The notes under the pieces were generated by a model. It was not told the DNA's origin and did no database searches. It worked only from the letters and a program-made list of their open reading frames with translations. 64,000 bases of DNA from Pedobacter alluvionis. Its GTDB lineage: Bacteria; Bacteroidota; Bacteroidia; Sphingobacteriales; Sphingobacteriaceae. The position numbers and the translations under genes were made by a program. The stretch spans positions 1,488,001-1,552,000 of the forward strand of contig NZ_RCCK01000010.1 in assembly GCF_003664035.1 (NCBI RefSeq). The letters are read 5' to 3'. Positions 25,560 to 34,118 of this stretch are shown piece by piece. The first letter of the stretch is position 1, and each line of letters begins with the position of its first letter.

Positions 25560-26076
25560 ATAATTACTTTAAGCCGGTGATGAATCATCGCAACAAAAAC
25601 TGAACCATACATGGGATGAATTTCGCTATTTCCACAGCTTATTATTAAAGACCTCATGAAATTACCAAGTTGCGCTGGCAAGAAAATGGAAAACTAGAGG
25701 CTGTCTCATAAATATAAAATTGTCATCCTGAGGGATAATTTATTGTATAAAAATCAATATGAATGGACAGGAGAATTTTTAACGAACTGTAGACTGTGAG
25801 GAATCGTCATTGCGAGAAGGCTTTTTCAGCCGACGAAGCAATCTTACAACGATCGTTACTAGCGTGCGCATTAAGATTGCTTCGTGCCTCGCAATGACGA
25901 TTTTTCTATTGGAGTATGGTCAATGGTAGCTTGTCGAAGAGGCTGTTTTAAATGTCTTACAAGGCGTTTCTGGCTGATGTTCTTTTGTGCCAGATAGACC
26001 AGTTTCAGGAGGCTCAAGCAAAAAAGTTCGGGGCGAGCATAATATGCTTTTTTAACAAGAATCGATCAAACCAGTA
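25560..26076. other. Repeat-rich intergenic region
   Basis: No gene. A MITE-like end, AGAGGCTGTCTCATAAAT with GTCATCCTGAG following, lies at 25696-25732. It matches one half of the inverted element at 38589-38730. A second structure pairs AATCGTCATTGCGAG (25802-25816) with its complement at 25888-25902, and, inside it, ACGAAGCAATCTTA (25833-25846) with its complement at 25872-25885. Confidence 0.7.
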
Positions 26077-26379
26077 TTAACAATCAATATTTCCGTTCTC
26101 CAGGTGGGCGATACGGAATATTTCCTTTGTAATGATTGCGATATTTTCTTTTAGCTCATCCAGAGAGCAGTTTATGATGCCGGTAGGAATAGGCAGTTCC
26201 ATAAGTTCTTCCAGAAATTCTATTTTTAACGAACAGCCTGGAGCATCTTCTGCGCTTCCTTTTAGCTGTGAGAAAATTTCACTGGCTTCTTTTTTGTCTT
26301 TGCCGAGAGAAAATTTGCCATAGGTGATTTTTCCACCTGGCCCCTGAAGGCTGATGTTGATGGTGAAACGGGTTTCCAT
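26077..26379 (-). CDS. Small hypothetical protein, parent of a nearby fragment
   Basis: A 100-residue soluble protein from the ATG at 26379 (METRFTINISLQGPGGK). An in-frame start at 26448 lies inside the hsp20 terminator and is rejected. It includes ELMELPIPTGIINC near the middle and a C-terminal helix. A degenerate second copy of its C-terminal two thirds lies at 28325-28552, which shows that the sequence was once duplicated locally. It is downstream of hsp20 across a terminator. Function unknown. Confidence 0.6.
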   Translation of the reverse strand: METRFTINISLQGPGGKITYGKFSLGKDKKEASEIFSQLKGSAEDAPGCSLKIEFLEELMELPIPTGIINCSLDELKENIAIITKEIFRIAHLENGNIDC

Positions 26380-26427
26380 AGCTAAATGTTGTATTTTTTT
26401 AACAGATTTGAGTACATTATGAATAAA

Positions 26428-26450
26428 AAGTGCCGCATTTAGCGGCACTT
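26428..26450 (-). terminator. Terminator of hsp20
   Basis: Stem AAGTGCCGC (26428-26436) with its complement GCGGCACTT (26442-26450) and a 5-nt loop. On the minus strand it is followed by TTTTATTC, and it begins 7 nt after the hsp20 stop. Confidence 0.85.
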
Positions 26451-26456
26451 GGGGAA

Positions 26457-26897
26457 TTATTGTATTTCGATCTGTCTGGCGATCGCTTTAGCCTCTTCCT
26501 TTTTGGGAATGTTGAGTTTGAGCACGCCATCCGTATAAGCAGCCTGAATTTGCTCAACGTTAGCACTTTCCGGAAGGGTAAATGATCTGGTAAATGCCGA
26601 GTAGCTATATTCCCTTCTGTTATAGATTTTACCTTCAGTATTGTTTTCGGTGCGCTGCTCAGTAGAAATGCTCAGCATATCCCGTTCTACGGATACCTTG
26701 AAATCTTCTTTCCTTAATCCAGGCGCCGCAAGTTCAATGTGATATTCTTCATTCGACTCGGAAATGTTAACCGCAGGTACAGTGCTTAAACGACGGTCGT
26801 TAAAAAAGGTATCACCTAATACTGATTCGAAGATGTCATTAAAGCCTGGCAATAATGAACTGTTCTTTTTTTCTGGATTGAATTTAACCAATGTCAT
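26457..26897 (-). CDS. Hsp20 / alpha-crystallin small heat-shock protein
   Basis: An ATP-independent holdase chaperone, 146 residues from the ATG at 26897, which has a strong Shine-Dalgarno (AAAAGGAG) 8 nt upstream. That site decides against the in-frame start at 26945. The alpha-crystallin domain spans about 37-130: AVNISESNEEYHIELAAPGLRKED, then SISTEQ and the conserved ADGVLKLNIPK-like motif YTDGVLKLNIPKK. It has its own terminator. The upstream region carries a sigma-54-like element and three palindromes, so stress induction through an enhancer-binding protein is possible. Confidence 0.92.
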   Translation of the reverse strand: MTLVKFNPEKKNSSLLPGFNDIFESVLGDTFFNDRRLSTVPAVNISESNEEYHIELAAPGLRKEDFKVSVERDMLSISTEQRTENNTEGKIYNRREYSYSAFTRSFTLPESANVEQIQAAYTDGVLKLNIPKKEEAKAIARQIEIQ

Positions 26898-26990
26898 AGT
26901 TTTTTCTCCTTTTAATGTTTTAATAATAAATGGACTATAAATCAATTAATTTAACGCTTTAACCTTATTCCAAAGGTTACATTTCCAGTT

Positions 26991-27008
26991 AATCAAGTGC
27001 TGTGCCAA
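26991..27008 (-). promoter_or_regulatory. Sigma-54-like promoter element for hsp20
   Basis: On the minus strand TTGGCACAGCACTTGATT has GG and the -12 dinucleotide 10 nt apart, as in TGGCAC-N5-TTGCA. The -12 pair reads GA rather than GC, one mismatch to the key positions. Transcription would start near 26981, leaving a leader of about 84 nt. Confidence 0.4.
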
Positions 27009-27041
27009 GGTGCTCAAGGCAGGCTGGCGAACGGTTTTCTC

Positions 27042-27097
27042 TGAAAAATTTTCATCTTTTATGAAATTTTTTCAGAGTCATTGCTGAAATTTTTTCA
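27042..27097. promoter_or_regulatory. Three evenly spaced TGAAAWWTTTTCA palindromes
   Basis: TGAAAAATTTTCA at 27042-27054, TGAAATTTTTTCA at 27062-27074, and the same at 27085-27097. Spacing is 20 and 23 bp (about two helical turns), so the sites lie on one face of the DNA. They sit about 60-115 bp upstream of the sigma-54-like element, the usual place for enhancer sites. The rest of 26898-27334 shows no gene. Confidence 0.5.
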
Positions 27098-27334
27098 GTT
27101 TTACCCTCCTGTATCTGGCCGCTCTTAAATTAGCGAAATGAAATAATTGTAGCGCTAATGGCTCAATTGCAGTTCACCGTATTTATCTGCTTTCTCCATT
27201 TTTACTTATTCTTAAAGCATTTCAGCAGGCAACATCGGATAATAGCAACCAAAAACCGGATACATTATACGAATAACATCTTTTTCGAGCCCCTGCCTCG
27301 CTGATCAATTAGCCAATACACCATAAAATCAACA

Positions 27335-27889
27335 TTAGCGCGTACGTTCAAAGTAGATGATATGGTTATCGAAGTTACCCTGATAAGGATTCCCTTTTGC
27401 CCGGAAACCATTGGCGACAAGAAATCGCTGACTGCTAGAAGTTGCTGTGGTAGAAAATATAATACCATGATGATCGCTGATTTTATTGAGTAACATCCGT
27501 TTTAATGTGCTGCTGATTCCCTTTCTACGAACTGATTCACGAGTGAATGAATAACCGATTTCTAAAAATGGTTTGTCTATACCTGCTGTAATACCAGCTT
27601 TTTTATACACTTCTTCCAGGTAAGATAGACATGGTCTTTTAATAGCCGAAATGCCGACCAGTTTTTTGCCATTGTAGCAGAATGCAAGAAACGCTGCATT
27701 GAAAATCTTTAAGGGCAGATCAACAGGCGAAACTTTATTTCCCTTTTTCAATAATAAATAGAAGTGATGGAGCTGGATCATCGAACAATCGTAGGGTCTT
27801 TTGATTTCAAAATGGCAATTGCCGAGAAAATTCGGCTGCTCATGATAGTCCTGATCAAATACCAGGTCGGTAGATGTATTGTGGTTCAT
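27335..27889 (-). CDS. GNAT-like N-acetyltransferase
   Basis: A 184-residue protein with the acetyl-CoA binding core of the GNAT fold. The beta strand FLEIGYSFTRESVRRKGISSTLKRMLL carries the (Q/R)xxGx(G/A)-like turn, here RRKGISS, followed by a helix, then HHGIIFSTTATSSSQRFLVANGF. The N-terminal part holds LVGISAIKRP and related strands. The substrate cannot be predicted. Monocistronic or paired with the next minus-strand gene, whose stop lies 48 nt away. Confidence 0.7.
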   Translation of the reverse strand: MNHNTSTDLVFDQDYHEQPNFLGNCHFEIKRPYDCSMIQLHHFYLLLKKGNKVSPVDLPLKIFNAAFLAFCYNGKKLVGISAIKRPCLSYLEEVYKKAGITAGIDKPFLEIGYSFTRESVRRKGISSTLKRMLLNKISDHHGIIFSTTATSSSQRFLVANGFRAKGNPYQGNFDNHIIYFERTR

Positions 27890-27937
27890 CAGAATAAATT
27901 TAGGTAAGGGTAGGAATGGCCGGTTTTTTATGGCAGC

Positions 27938-28207
27938 TTATTTGTTTTTGATACTTAATGATGTACGTAAAGGGCCTGATAAGGCAAGCATTTCGCACAC
28001 TTTATCATTCCAGTCTATCAACGCATCTTCAGGTGAGGTTCCAAGGCCCGAAACATCGTGTTCCTCTTCAAAGGATAATACTGCATAAAAGCAATCACCA
28101 TCCTGATATACGGAGGGTTTAAATTGCATCACAAAAGTGGGTAATCTATATCTGTTATAATCAAAATCTACCAGTTTTCCTGGTATCGTTCTGGCTTGCT
28201 GTTTCAT
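27938..28207 (-). CDS. HicB-like small protein
   Basis: An 89-residue protein. The central strands and turn (CFYAVLSFEEEHDVSGLGTSPEDALIDWNDKV) resemble the partial RNase-H-like fold of HicB antitoxins, including the GxGxSPEEAL-type loop. There is no adjacent hicA-like toxin gene and no DNA-binding C-terminus, so this is an orphan HicB-like domain at most. ATG start at 28207. Confidence 0.5.
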   Translation of the reverse strand: MKQQARTIPGKLVDFDYNRYRLPTFVMQFKPSVYQDGDCFYAVLSFEEEHDVSGLGTSPEDALIDWNDKVCEMLALSGPLRTSLSIKNK

Positions 28208-28324
28208 CGCTTAATGTTTATGGAAACATTGTTATTTACCTGTTTTTTTACTTGTTGTATGCAAACGTACCTGTAAAGTAGCCAACCAATGTTTCCTTAA
28301 GGTTAGCCGATTATTGTTTATTTG

Positions 28325-28552
28325 TTAAGTGTTTGATGGAGATGTGTTTTGGAGGAAAAAAGCCCTGATTATATGTTTTCTGGAGATAATGGCAATATTT
28401 TCTTTTAGCTGATCCGGCGGGCAGTTTATTGTGCCGATAGGAATGGGCAGTTCCATAATTTCTTCCAGAAATTCTATTTTTAACGAGCAGCCTGGAGTAT
28501 CTTTTGCGCTACCTTTTACAGTATCAAATAGAATGCTCCATGAGTATCAGAC
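28325..28552 (-). pseudogene. Fragment duplicating the 26077-26379 gene
   Basis: Minus-strand reading gives KGSAKDTPGCSLKIEFLEEI, then MELPIPIGTINC and LKENIAII. This is very close to the intact protein at 26077-26379 over about 55 residues, then diverges and ends at TAA 28325-28327. A stop precedes it near 28553 and no start is present. It is a degenerate partial copy about 2 kb from its parent. Confidence 0.75.
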
Positions 28553-28683
28553 AATAATATAAATTGTTAAAAAATGTTAAAATATTTTGAAAAAAAAGTA
28601 ACTTTTTTTTGTTTTGAGGCCTCGTCAGATAATAAGATCAGAAAACATTTTTTAGAGCAATCATTAATAATTTGGTTTAGATT

Positions 28684-29538
28684 ATGTCACTACAATTACT
28701 ACCCGAAGCCTTGCGAAAAGGCTTATTTCGCACACTTTTATTAATTACTTTTTTTGTGGCGACCAAGCCACTTCATGCGCAAAATAGAGAAACTCCGAAA
28801 GGCACATCCGAATTTTCCGCCAAGCTGATTAACATCGAATCTGCTGTTAACGAACCGTTCCGTTTTTCAGCGTCGCTGCACAATGGATCAGCTAGTCAAC
28901 AAGTTTACGAACTTAAGTCGGAATTGCCCGTAGGATGGCAGATTAGCTACCGTGTGGACGGTAGCCTGGTAACCTCTGTAAATTTAGCAGGTGGCCAAAC
29001 ACGGGAGATCGCCATAGAAATTACTGCACCCAACAACGCTGCTACCAGGAAGTACCTCATTCCTGTCAAAGCCGTATCCTCTTCGCAGACCCTGCCGCTA
29101 CAACTGGAAGCGGTGGTTAAGGGATCTTATGGTGCCAGCCTTGGTACGCCTAGTGGAAGGCTGAGTGAAGAACTTACGGCTGGTTCTCATAAAGATATTG
29201 AGCTTGAGGTGCATAACACGGGCACACTGCCACTATCCTCGCTGAGTATTTCTTCACAACTGCCTACTGGATGGGAAGCCAGTTTTTCGCCAAGTCAGAT
29301 TGAAAGACTCGAAGGTGGTAAAAAGGCGACCGTTAAAGTGACGCTAAAAGTGCCGGATAAAACAATTGCCGGAGACTATAGTGCCACCTTTACCCTGGGC
29401 GGTAACAATGCCAATGCTCAGGCCCCTTTCAGAATCTTTATCAAAACCTCTGTGCTTTCTGGCTGGATTGGTATACTCATTATTGCACTGGCAGTTGCAG
29501 CAGTATATGTACTCATCCGTAAGTACGGTCGTAGGTAG
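28684..29538 (+). CDS. Exported NEW3-domain membrane-anchored protein
   Basis: A 284-residue protein with a signal peptide (GLFRTLLLITFFVATKPLHAQ), two NEW3/CARDB-like beta-sandwich repeats (about 40-145 and 150-250), and a C-terminal membrane helix (GWIGILIIALAVAAVYVLI) with a short basic tail. Each repeat carries the LPxGWxxx motif (ELPVGWQISYR and QLPTGWEASFS). It precedes ABC-2 ATPase and permease genes by 39 nt, so it is probably their extracytoplasmic partner. Such trios are common in Bacteroidota and are of uncertain cargo. Confidence 0.8.
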   Translation: MSLQLLPEALRKGLFRTLLLITFFVATKPLHAQNRETPKGTSEFSAKLINIESAVNEPFRFSASLHNGSASQQVYELKSELPVGWQISYRVDGSLVTSVNLAGGQTREIAIEITAPNNAATRKYLIPVKAVSSSQTLPLQLEAVVKGSYGASLGTPSGRLSEELTAGSHKDIELEVHNTGTLPLSSLSISSQLPTGWEASFSPSQIERLEGGKKATVKVTLKVPDKTIAGDYSATFTLGGNNANAQAPFRIFIKTSVLSGWIGILIIALAVAAVYVLIRKYGRR

Positions 29539-29577
29539 CCATTTTTTTAAGAAACCTTAAAATCTTCAACCAGAAAG

Positions 29578-30549
29578 ATGGAACCTATCATAGATTTAAA
29601 GAACCTGTGCAAAAGCTATGGTTCACATGTCGCTGTTGATCAGCTTAACCTAAAGATTCCCCATGGCGAAATATTCGGGTTGCTGGGGCCAAACGGCGCA
29701 GGTAAGACCACCAGTATACTCATGATGCTTGGCCTGACTGAACCCGATAGCGGTTCGGCCATCGTTTGTGGTTATGATGCCACACGAAATCCGATTGAAG
29801 TAAAAAGAAAAGTAGGCTATATGCCCGATAATCTGGGCTTTTATCCACAGTTAACCGGTCTTGAAAACCTGGTGTATATGGCAAGGCTTAACGGGTTGCC
29901 TGAAAAGGATATCATCGAAAACGCCCGGCGATTTATGGAATTGGTAGGGCTGAAGGCAGCCTCAGATAAGCCAGCCTCCAGTTATTCCAGGGGGATGAAG
30001 CAAAGACTCGGGTTGGCTGAAGTGCTCATCAAAAAACCGGAACTAATTATCCTGGATGAGCCAACTTTGGGGCTGGATCCGAACGGAGTGAAGGAGTTTC
30101 TAGAACTTATCAAATCGTTGCAGCAGGAACAAGGCTTAACGGTATTGCTTTCATCACACCACCTTCACCACGTTCAGCAGGTTTGTGATAGGGTAGGTAT
30201 ATTCGTGGATGGAAAGTTGCTAGCCACCGGCGATTTGCCTACACTTTCCCATGAGCTCTTCGGGAATACAGGTGTAGAGACGAGTATCTATCTGACTCAA
30301 GTACCAATGGATGCTGATGTACTGAAGGATAAATTCAGTAGTTTTCCGGAGCTTAATAGTTTGACTATTAGTGGTGTGAACCTGCAATTTAATACTACTG
30401 AGGACATTACCCCAAAACTCATTCGCAGGCTTATCGAATCAGGTCTAGATATCCAGGCCGTAAGCCAAAAACAATACGGACTGGACGAGATTTATGAGAA
30501 ATATTTTGAAAAAAACACAAATTTAACCCCAGAGCATGAAAGCGATTAG
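29578..30549 (+). CDS. ABC transporter ATP-binding protein
   Basis: Cytoplasmic ATPase of an ABC-2-type transporter, 323 residues. Walker A is GPNGAGKTT at 37-45, the signature is YSRGMKQRLGLAE (about 138-150), and Walker B is LIILDEPTLGLDP, followed by SSHHLHHVQQVCDRV with the switch histidine. The C-terminal 100 residues form the accessory domain typical of CcmA/NosF-like ATPases. The end overlaps the permease gene by 14 nt, showing translational coupling. Substrate unknown. Confidence 0.92.
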   Translation: MEPIIDLKNLCKSYGSHVAVDQLNLKIPHGEIFGLLGPNGAGKTTSILMMLGLTEPDSGSAIVCGYDATRNPIEVKRKVGYMPDNLGFYPQLTGLENLVYMARLNGLPEKDIIENARRFMELVGLKAASDKPASSYSRGMKQRLGLAEVLIKKPELIILDEPTLGLDPNGVKEFLELIKSLQQEQGLTVLLSSHHLHHVQQVCDRVGIFVDGKLLATGDLPTLSHELFGNTGVETSIYLTQVPMDADVLKDKFSSFPELNSLTISGVNLQFNTTEDITPKLIRRLIESGLDIQAVSQKQYGLDEIYEKYFEKNTNLTPEHESD

Positions 30550-31549
30550 CGAAAGCCATTATTGGGCAACAAATAAAAATAATTCAAAGGAAAATTACCA
30601 GCTCAGTCCTTTTAAGGTAATGGTGAGAAAAGAGGTGTCAGATCACGTACGCAGCTGGCGTTTTATCCTGTTGCTTGCGCTGGTGGTGCTCACATTTTTT
30701 GCCTCACTGTACATTTCCATGTCCAACATCCGGGCAACCTTTACCAATACAAACGACCCTGATCATGCGTTTTTTTACCTAAAGCTGCTTACAGCCACAG
30801 ATGGCTCAATGCCGCCTTTCCATATTCTGATGAGTTTTTTAGCGCCGTTGCTTGGTATCACTATGGGTTTCGATGCCATTAATTCGGAACAGAACAGCGG
30901 TTCGTTGACAAGATTGTTAGCCCAGCCTATCTACCGCGACAACATCCTGCTGGCCAAATTTTACAGCGCAATGCTGATTATCGCAACGTTATTTATTTCC
31001 CTCACATTGCTGATGATTGGCGGCGGACTGTTTCTTACCGGGGTAAGGATTGAGCCTCAGGAGTTTCTGAGAATTCTTGCCTTTGCCTTACTCACCATGG
31101 TTTATGTCGGTTTTTATTTAAGCCTGTCTATCATGCTTTCGGTTGCTTTTCGCCACGCCGCCACTTCAGCCTTAACTGCGCTGGGCATCTGGCTGTTTTT
31201 TACGGTATTTTATCCAATTGTGGTTAATCTGGCAATCAGGGCCTTTTTACCGGATGCTGCTTATCTGACCCAAAGTGAGACGATGGCCTACAATGAATTA
31301 ATTCTGAGTATCATGCGTATTGCCCCGGGGCAGCTCTACAGCGATGCTGCAACTACCATGCTAATGCCATCTATCAGGAGTCTTGGGCCAATGAGCATGG
31401 AGCAGCTTTCCGGCGCCATTCCTTTGCCGCTTCCACTACGGGAGAGTCTGCTGATTGTGTGGCCGCAACTTAGTGGACTATTAGCAGGCAGCATTGCTTG
31501 TTTTGCACTCTCTTATTACCTTTTCATGCGTCGTGAAATCAGAAGTTAA
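30536..31549 (+). CDS. ABC-2 type transporter permease
   Basis: Inner-membrane permease partner of the preceding ATPase, 337 residues with about six membrane helices. The family segment EQNSGSLTRLLAQPIYRDNILLAKF matches the NosY/ABC-2 permease coupling region. A long extracytoplasmic loop (about 55-100) precedes the second helix. Together with the NEW3 protein it forms a three-gene operon ending here. Confidence 0.88.
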   Translation: MKAISESHYWATNKNNSKENYQLSPFKVMVRKEVSDHVRSWRFILLLALVVLTFFASLYISMSNIRATFTNTNDPDHAFFYLKLLTATDGSMPPFHILMSFLAPLLGITMGFDAINSEQNSGSLTRLLAQPIYRDNILLAKFYSAMLIIATLFISLTLLMIGGGLFLTGVRIEPQEFLRILAFALLTMVYVGFYLSLSIMLSVAFRHAATSALTALGIWLFFTVFYPIVVNLAIRAFLPDAAYLTQSETMAYNELILSIMRIAPGQLYSDAATTMLMPSIRSLGPMSMEQLSGAIPLPLPLRESLLIVWPQLSGLLAGSIACFALSYYLFMRREIRS

Positions 31550-31568
31550 TATTAGGAGGATTGAAGAA

Positions 31569-31670
31569 GTCAGCATCTTTCTTAGAAATTTTTGCATTTA
31601 TCGTCACCCTGATCCGATCGCTATCTGATTTATTTCAGAGTCTTAATGAAATGAACAGAAAGATGCTGAC
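31569..31670. repeat. Inverted repeat between convergent genes
   Basis: GTCAGCATCTTTCT at 31569-31582 and its exact complement at 31657-31670, 74 bp apart. The intervening DNA has no gene. It could be a small mobile-like remnant or a long-range hairpin acting as a shared terminator. Confidence 0.5.
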
Positions 31671-31682
31671 CACACTGTAGTT

Positions 31683-33995
31683 TTATGGTGTGGCAGGTTG
31701 ATCCTGGAGATAAAAGATCAATTTCCCACCCTGGATCAATGATTGGTGTGTAATTTGATTTTTGGTAAAAGGCTTACCATTAAAAATGATTTTTGAGCTA
31801 TAAATAGATTTTTTACTCTTTTTAATAGCGGTTATGGTTAATTTTTTGCCATTGTTAAAGGAAATCACAGTTTGTGTAAACAAAGGACTGGTTAGTTGGT
31901 AATTTCCTGAAACGGGGTCTACCGGATAAAAACCCATTGCCTCAAATACATACCATGCCGACATTTGTCCTGCGTCGTCATTGCCACTTAAACCACCAGC
32001 GCCGTCATCATATTCTTCGGCTAAAATGTGGGATACCTGCAGCTGGGTCTTCCAGGGAGCAGCGGTATAATTATACAAAAAGGGGATCTGGTGACCAGGC
32101 TCGTTGCCGTGCCAATATTCCTTTTTGTCGAAAAGGGAATCCAGTTCATTTTCGAGGTTTTTACTTCCGCCCATCAGTTTAATTAGTCCAGGCATATCAT
32201 GTGGTACATAAAAAGTATATTGCCTTGGCGTTCCCTCCGTAATATAGGACTCACGGCGATCAGGATAAAATGGCTTATACCAACTGCCATTGGCAAAGCG
32301 GCCCCTGGCCATCCCTACCTGTTGATCGAACACGTTTTTATAATTAGATGCCCTTTCCATCAGCTGTTTATAATCCGCTGTTTTACCCAGATCTTTCGCT
32401 ACAGTAGCCAAAGCATAATCATCGTAGGCATACTCGAGCGTTCTGCTCACCTGTTCCCGTTTGTGAAAAGCATCCGGAATGCTGTCTTCCATAGGGATAT
32501 AACCATATTTAAGGTAACTGTTAATGCCGCGGCGGCCTTTGCCATTGAGGTAATCAGCCGAATCTGGCATTTGAAAGGCATTTTGGCGCATCAGGCGATA
32601 GGCTTCCTTTACATCAAAACCACGAATCCCCTTGTTATAGGCCGAAGCCAGAAAAGCAGTAACGTGGTCGCCAATCATGGCTGCGGTATAATTATTCCAA
32701 CAGGGGAAAATGGGCAGCCAACCACCTTGTTGCCCTTTTAGAACCAATGAATTTGCAAAATCGTTAGTCAGATCGGGTTTTAATAATTCTATAAGCGGTA
32801 ATTGGGCGCGGTAAATATCCCACATCGAAAAATCATCGTAATAATTTCCTTTTGTCTGTGTTTTTTTGATGTAACTGCCTGCAAATTGAGGGTAACCACC
32901 ATCTACATCGTTAAATAAACGGGGGTGCTGCTGTGCATGGTAAAGTGCCGTGTAGAATATCCGCTTATTTTTTTCATTAGGGTCGTTAACCTTAACCTGG
33001 CCAAGCGACTGCTCCCAAACACGACTTGTTTTAGCCACAACGGTTTCGAAACTGGCCGTATTGATCTCGGTTTCGAGGTTAAGTTTTGCTGCAGCTATGC
33101 TGGTAAAAGAAGTACCGGCGTAAATACTAATGCTTTCTCCTTTTTGTAGTTTAAAGCCCATATAGGCCCCTAAATCTGTCTGGTTTTGGATGGATTGATG
33201 TGCTGAAACATTGCTTCCGCTAAATACACCACTTCTTGTAAAACCTTTTTTAATGCGGATGAAAAAATAGCCGCTAAAGCCTGCCGGTTGTCCCCAGCCC
33301 TGGTAAATGCGGTGAACAGGGTTGTATCCTGAGATTTCACCTCTTTGGCGGTCAATTTTAATATATCCTTTACCCTGATCACTATTCGGGGTAATTAACA
33401 GATAAACACTATCTGCCTTTAATGCTGTAATTTTAATCAGGCCACAACGCAAAGTGGCGGTAGCCTCCGTTTGGAGGTTATAGCCGGGTAAAATTGTTTT
33501 GTAATAAGCAGGTGTAGCTACTTCACCCTGATGTGTATAATCAACAGCGTAATCTGTTGGGCTGGTTTTCAGTTTGCCAGAAATGGGCATAATGGTAAAG
33601 CTACCATAATCCTGCGTACACGAGCCACTGATCCAGTGACTGGCCCTGATGCCATAAAATTTCTTATTGTTGTAATAATAGGGGGCAAGGCATTTTTTTT
33701 CCGAAAGCTGAGTTTGTGGCGTCCACTGGGTCATGCTAAAGGGTGGCGCAACGGCTGGTATGGTATTGGCCAGCCGTTCCGTTTTGTCTTCTATATGCTG
33801 GCTGGCTAGTGTGGTACTTGCGGATGTACCCGAAAATGGCTGCACATATTTGATTACAGATTGCTGCGCAAAGGTTTTATTGCCAACAAACATAAAAAGC
33901 AATAAAATACGGGTATAAAATGTTAATCGGACTTCCCGGTTTTGACTTCGTTTTGTAAACGGTTTAATCATTTTTATATCAGAAAAGCTAATCAT
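31683..33995 (-). CDS. GH92 family alpha-mannosidase
   Basis: Exported exo-acting alpha-mannosidase (mostly alpha-1,2 in studied members; calcium dependent), 770 residues. A signal segment (TRILLLFMFVGNKTFAQ) follows a long n-region; the ATG at 33971 is an alternative start. The N-terminal beta domain has YVQPFSGT. The catalytic (alpha/alpha)6 domain carries the conserved E632 in WHGNEPGHQIPFLYNY and N672-D673-D674 in LSGNDDAGQMSAWYVF. It lies at the end of a minus-strand glycan-use group that includes GH89, an acetyltransferase and SusCD, suggesting mannose-containing glycans among the targets. Confidence 0.9.
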   Translation of the reverse strand: MISFSDIKMIKPFTKRSQNREVRLTFYTRILLLFMFVGNKTFAQQSVIKYVQPFSGTSASTTLASQHIEDKTERLANTIPAVAPPFSMTQWTPQTQLSEKKCLAPYYYNNKKFYGIRASHWISGSCTQDYGSFTIMPISGKLKTSPTDYAVDYTHQGEVATPAYYKTILPGYNLQTEATATLRCGLIKITALKADSVYLLITPNSDQGKGYIKIDRQRGEISGYNPVHRIYQGWGQPAGFSGYFFIRIKKGFTRSGVFSGSNVSAHQSIQNQTDLGAYMGFKLQKGESISIYAGTSFTSIAAAKLNLETEINTASFETVVAKTSRVWEQSLGQVKVNDPNEKNKRIFYTALYHAQQHPRLFNDVDGGYPQFAGSYIKKTQTKGNYYDDFSMWDIYRAQLPLIELLKPDLTNDFANSLVLKGQQGGWLPIFPCWNNYTAAMIGDHVTAFLASAYNKGIRGFDVKEAYRLMRQNAFQMPDSADYLNGKGRRGINSYLKYGYIPMEDSIPDAFHKREQVSRTLEYAYDDYALATVAKDLGKTADYKQLMERASNYKNVFDQQVGMARGRFANGSWYKPFYPDRRESYITEGTPRQYTFYVPHDMPGLIKLMGGSKNLENELDSLFDKKEYWHGNEPGHQIPFLYNYTAAPWKTQLQVSHILAEEYDDGAGGLSGNDDAGQMSAWYVFEAMGFYPVDPVSGNYQLTSPLFTQTVISFNNGKKLTITAIKKSKKSIYSSKIIFNGKPFTKNQITHQSLIQGGKLIFYLQDQPATP

Positions 33996-34118
33996 CGCAG
34001 CGTTTTTATTGCCTCTTTCTAGTCAATTGGTAGTTTAGGATTTTTAATGGATACCTGATCTGTTTTTTTCAAAACGATGCTGTTATTGTGTGCTGTTTTT
34101 TAATTTCCACAACGAGGT

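Noticed and set aside
32199..32741. Plus-strand 180-codon frame inside GH92
   Set aside because: It is the antisense shadow of a well-supported glycosidase gene.
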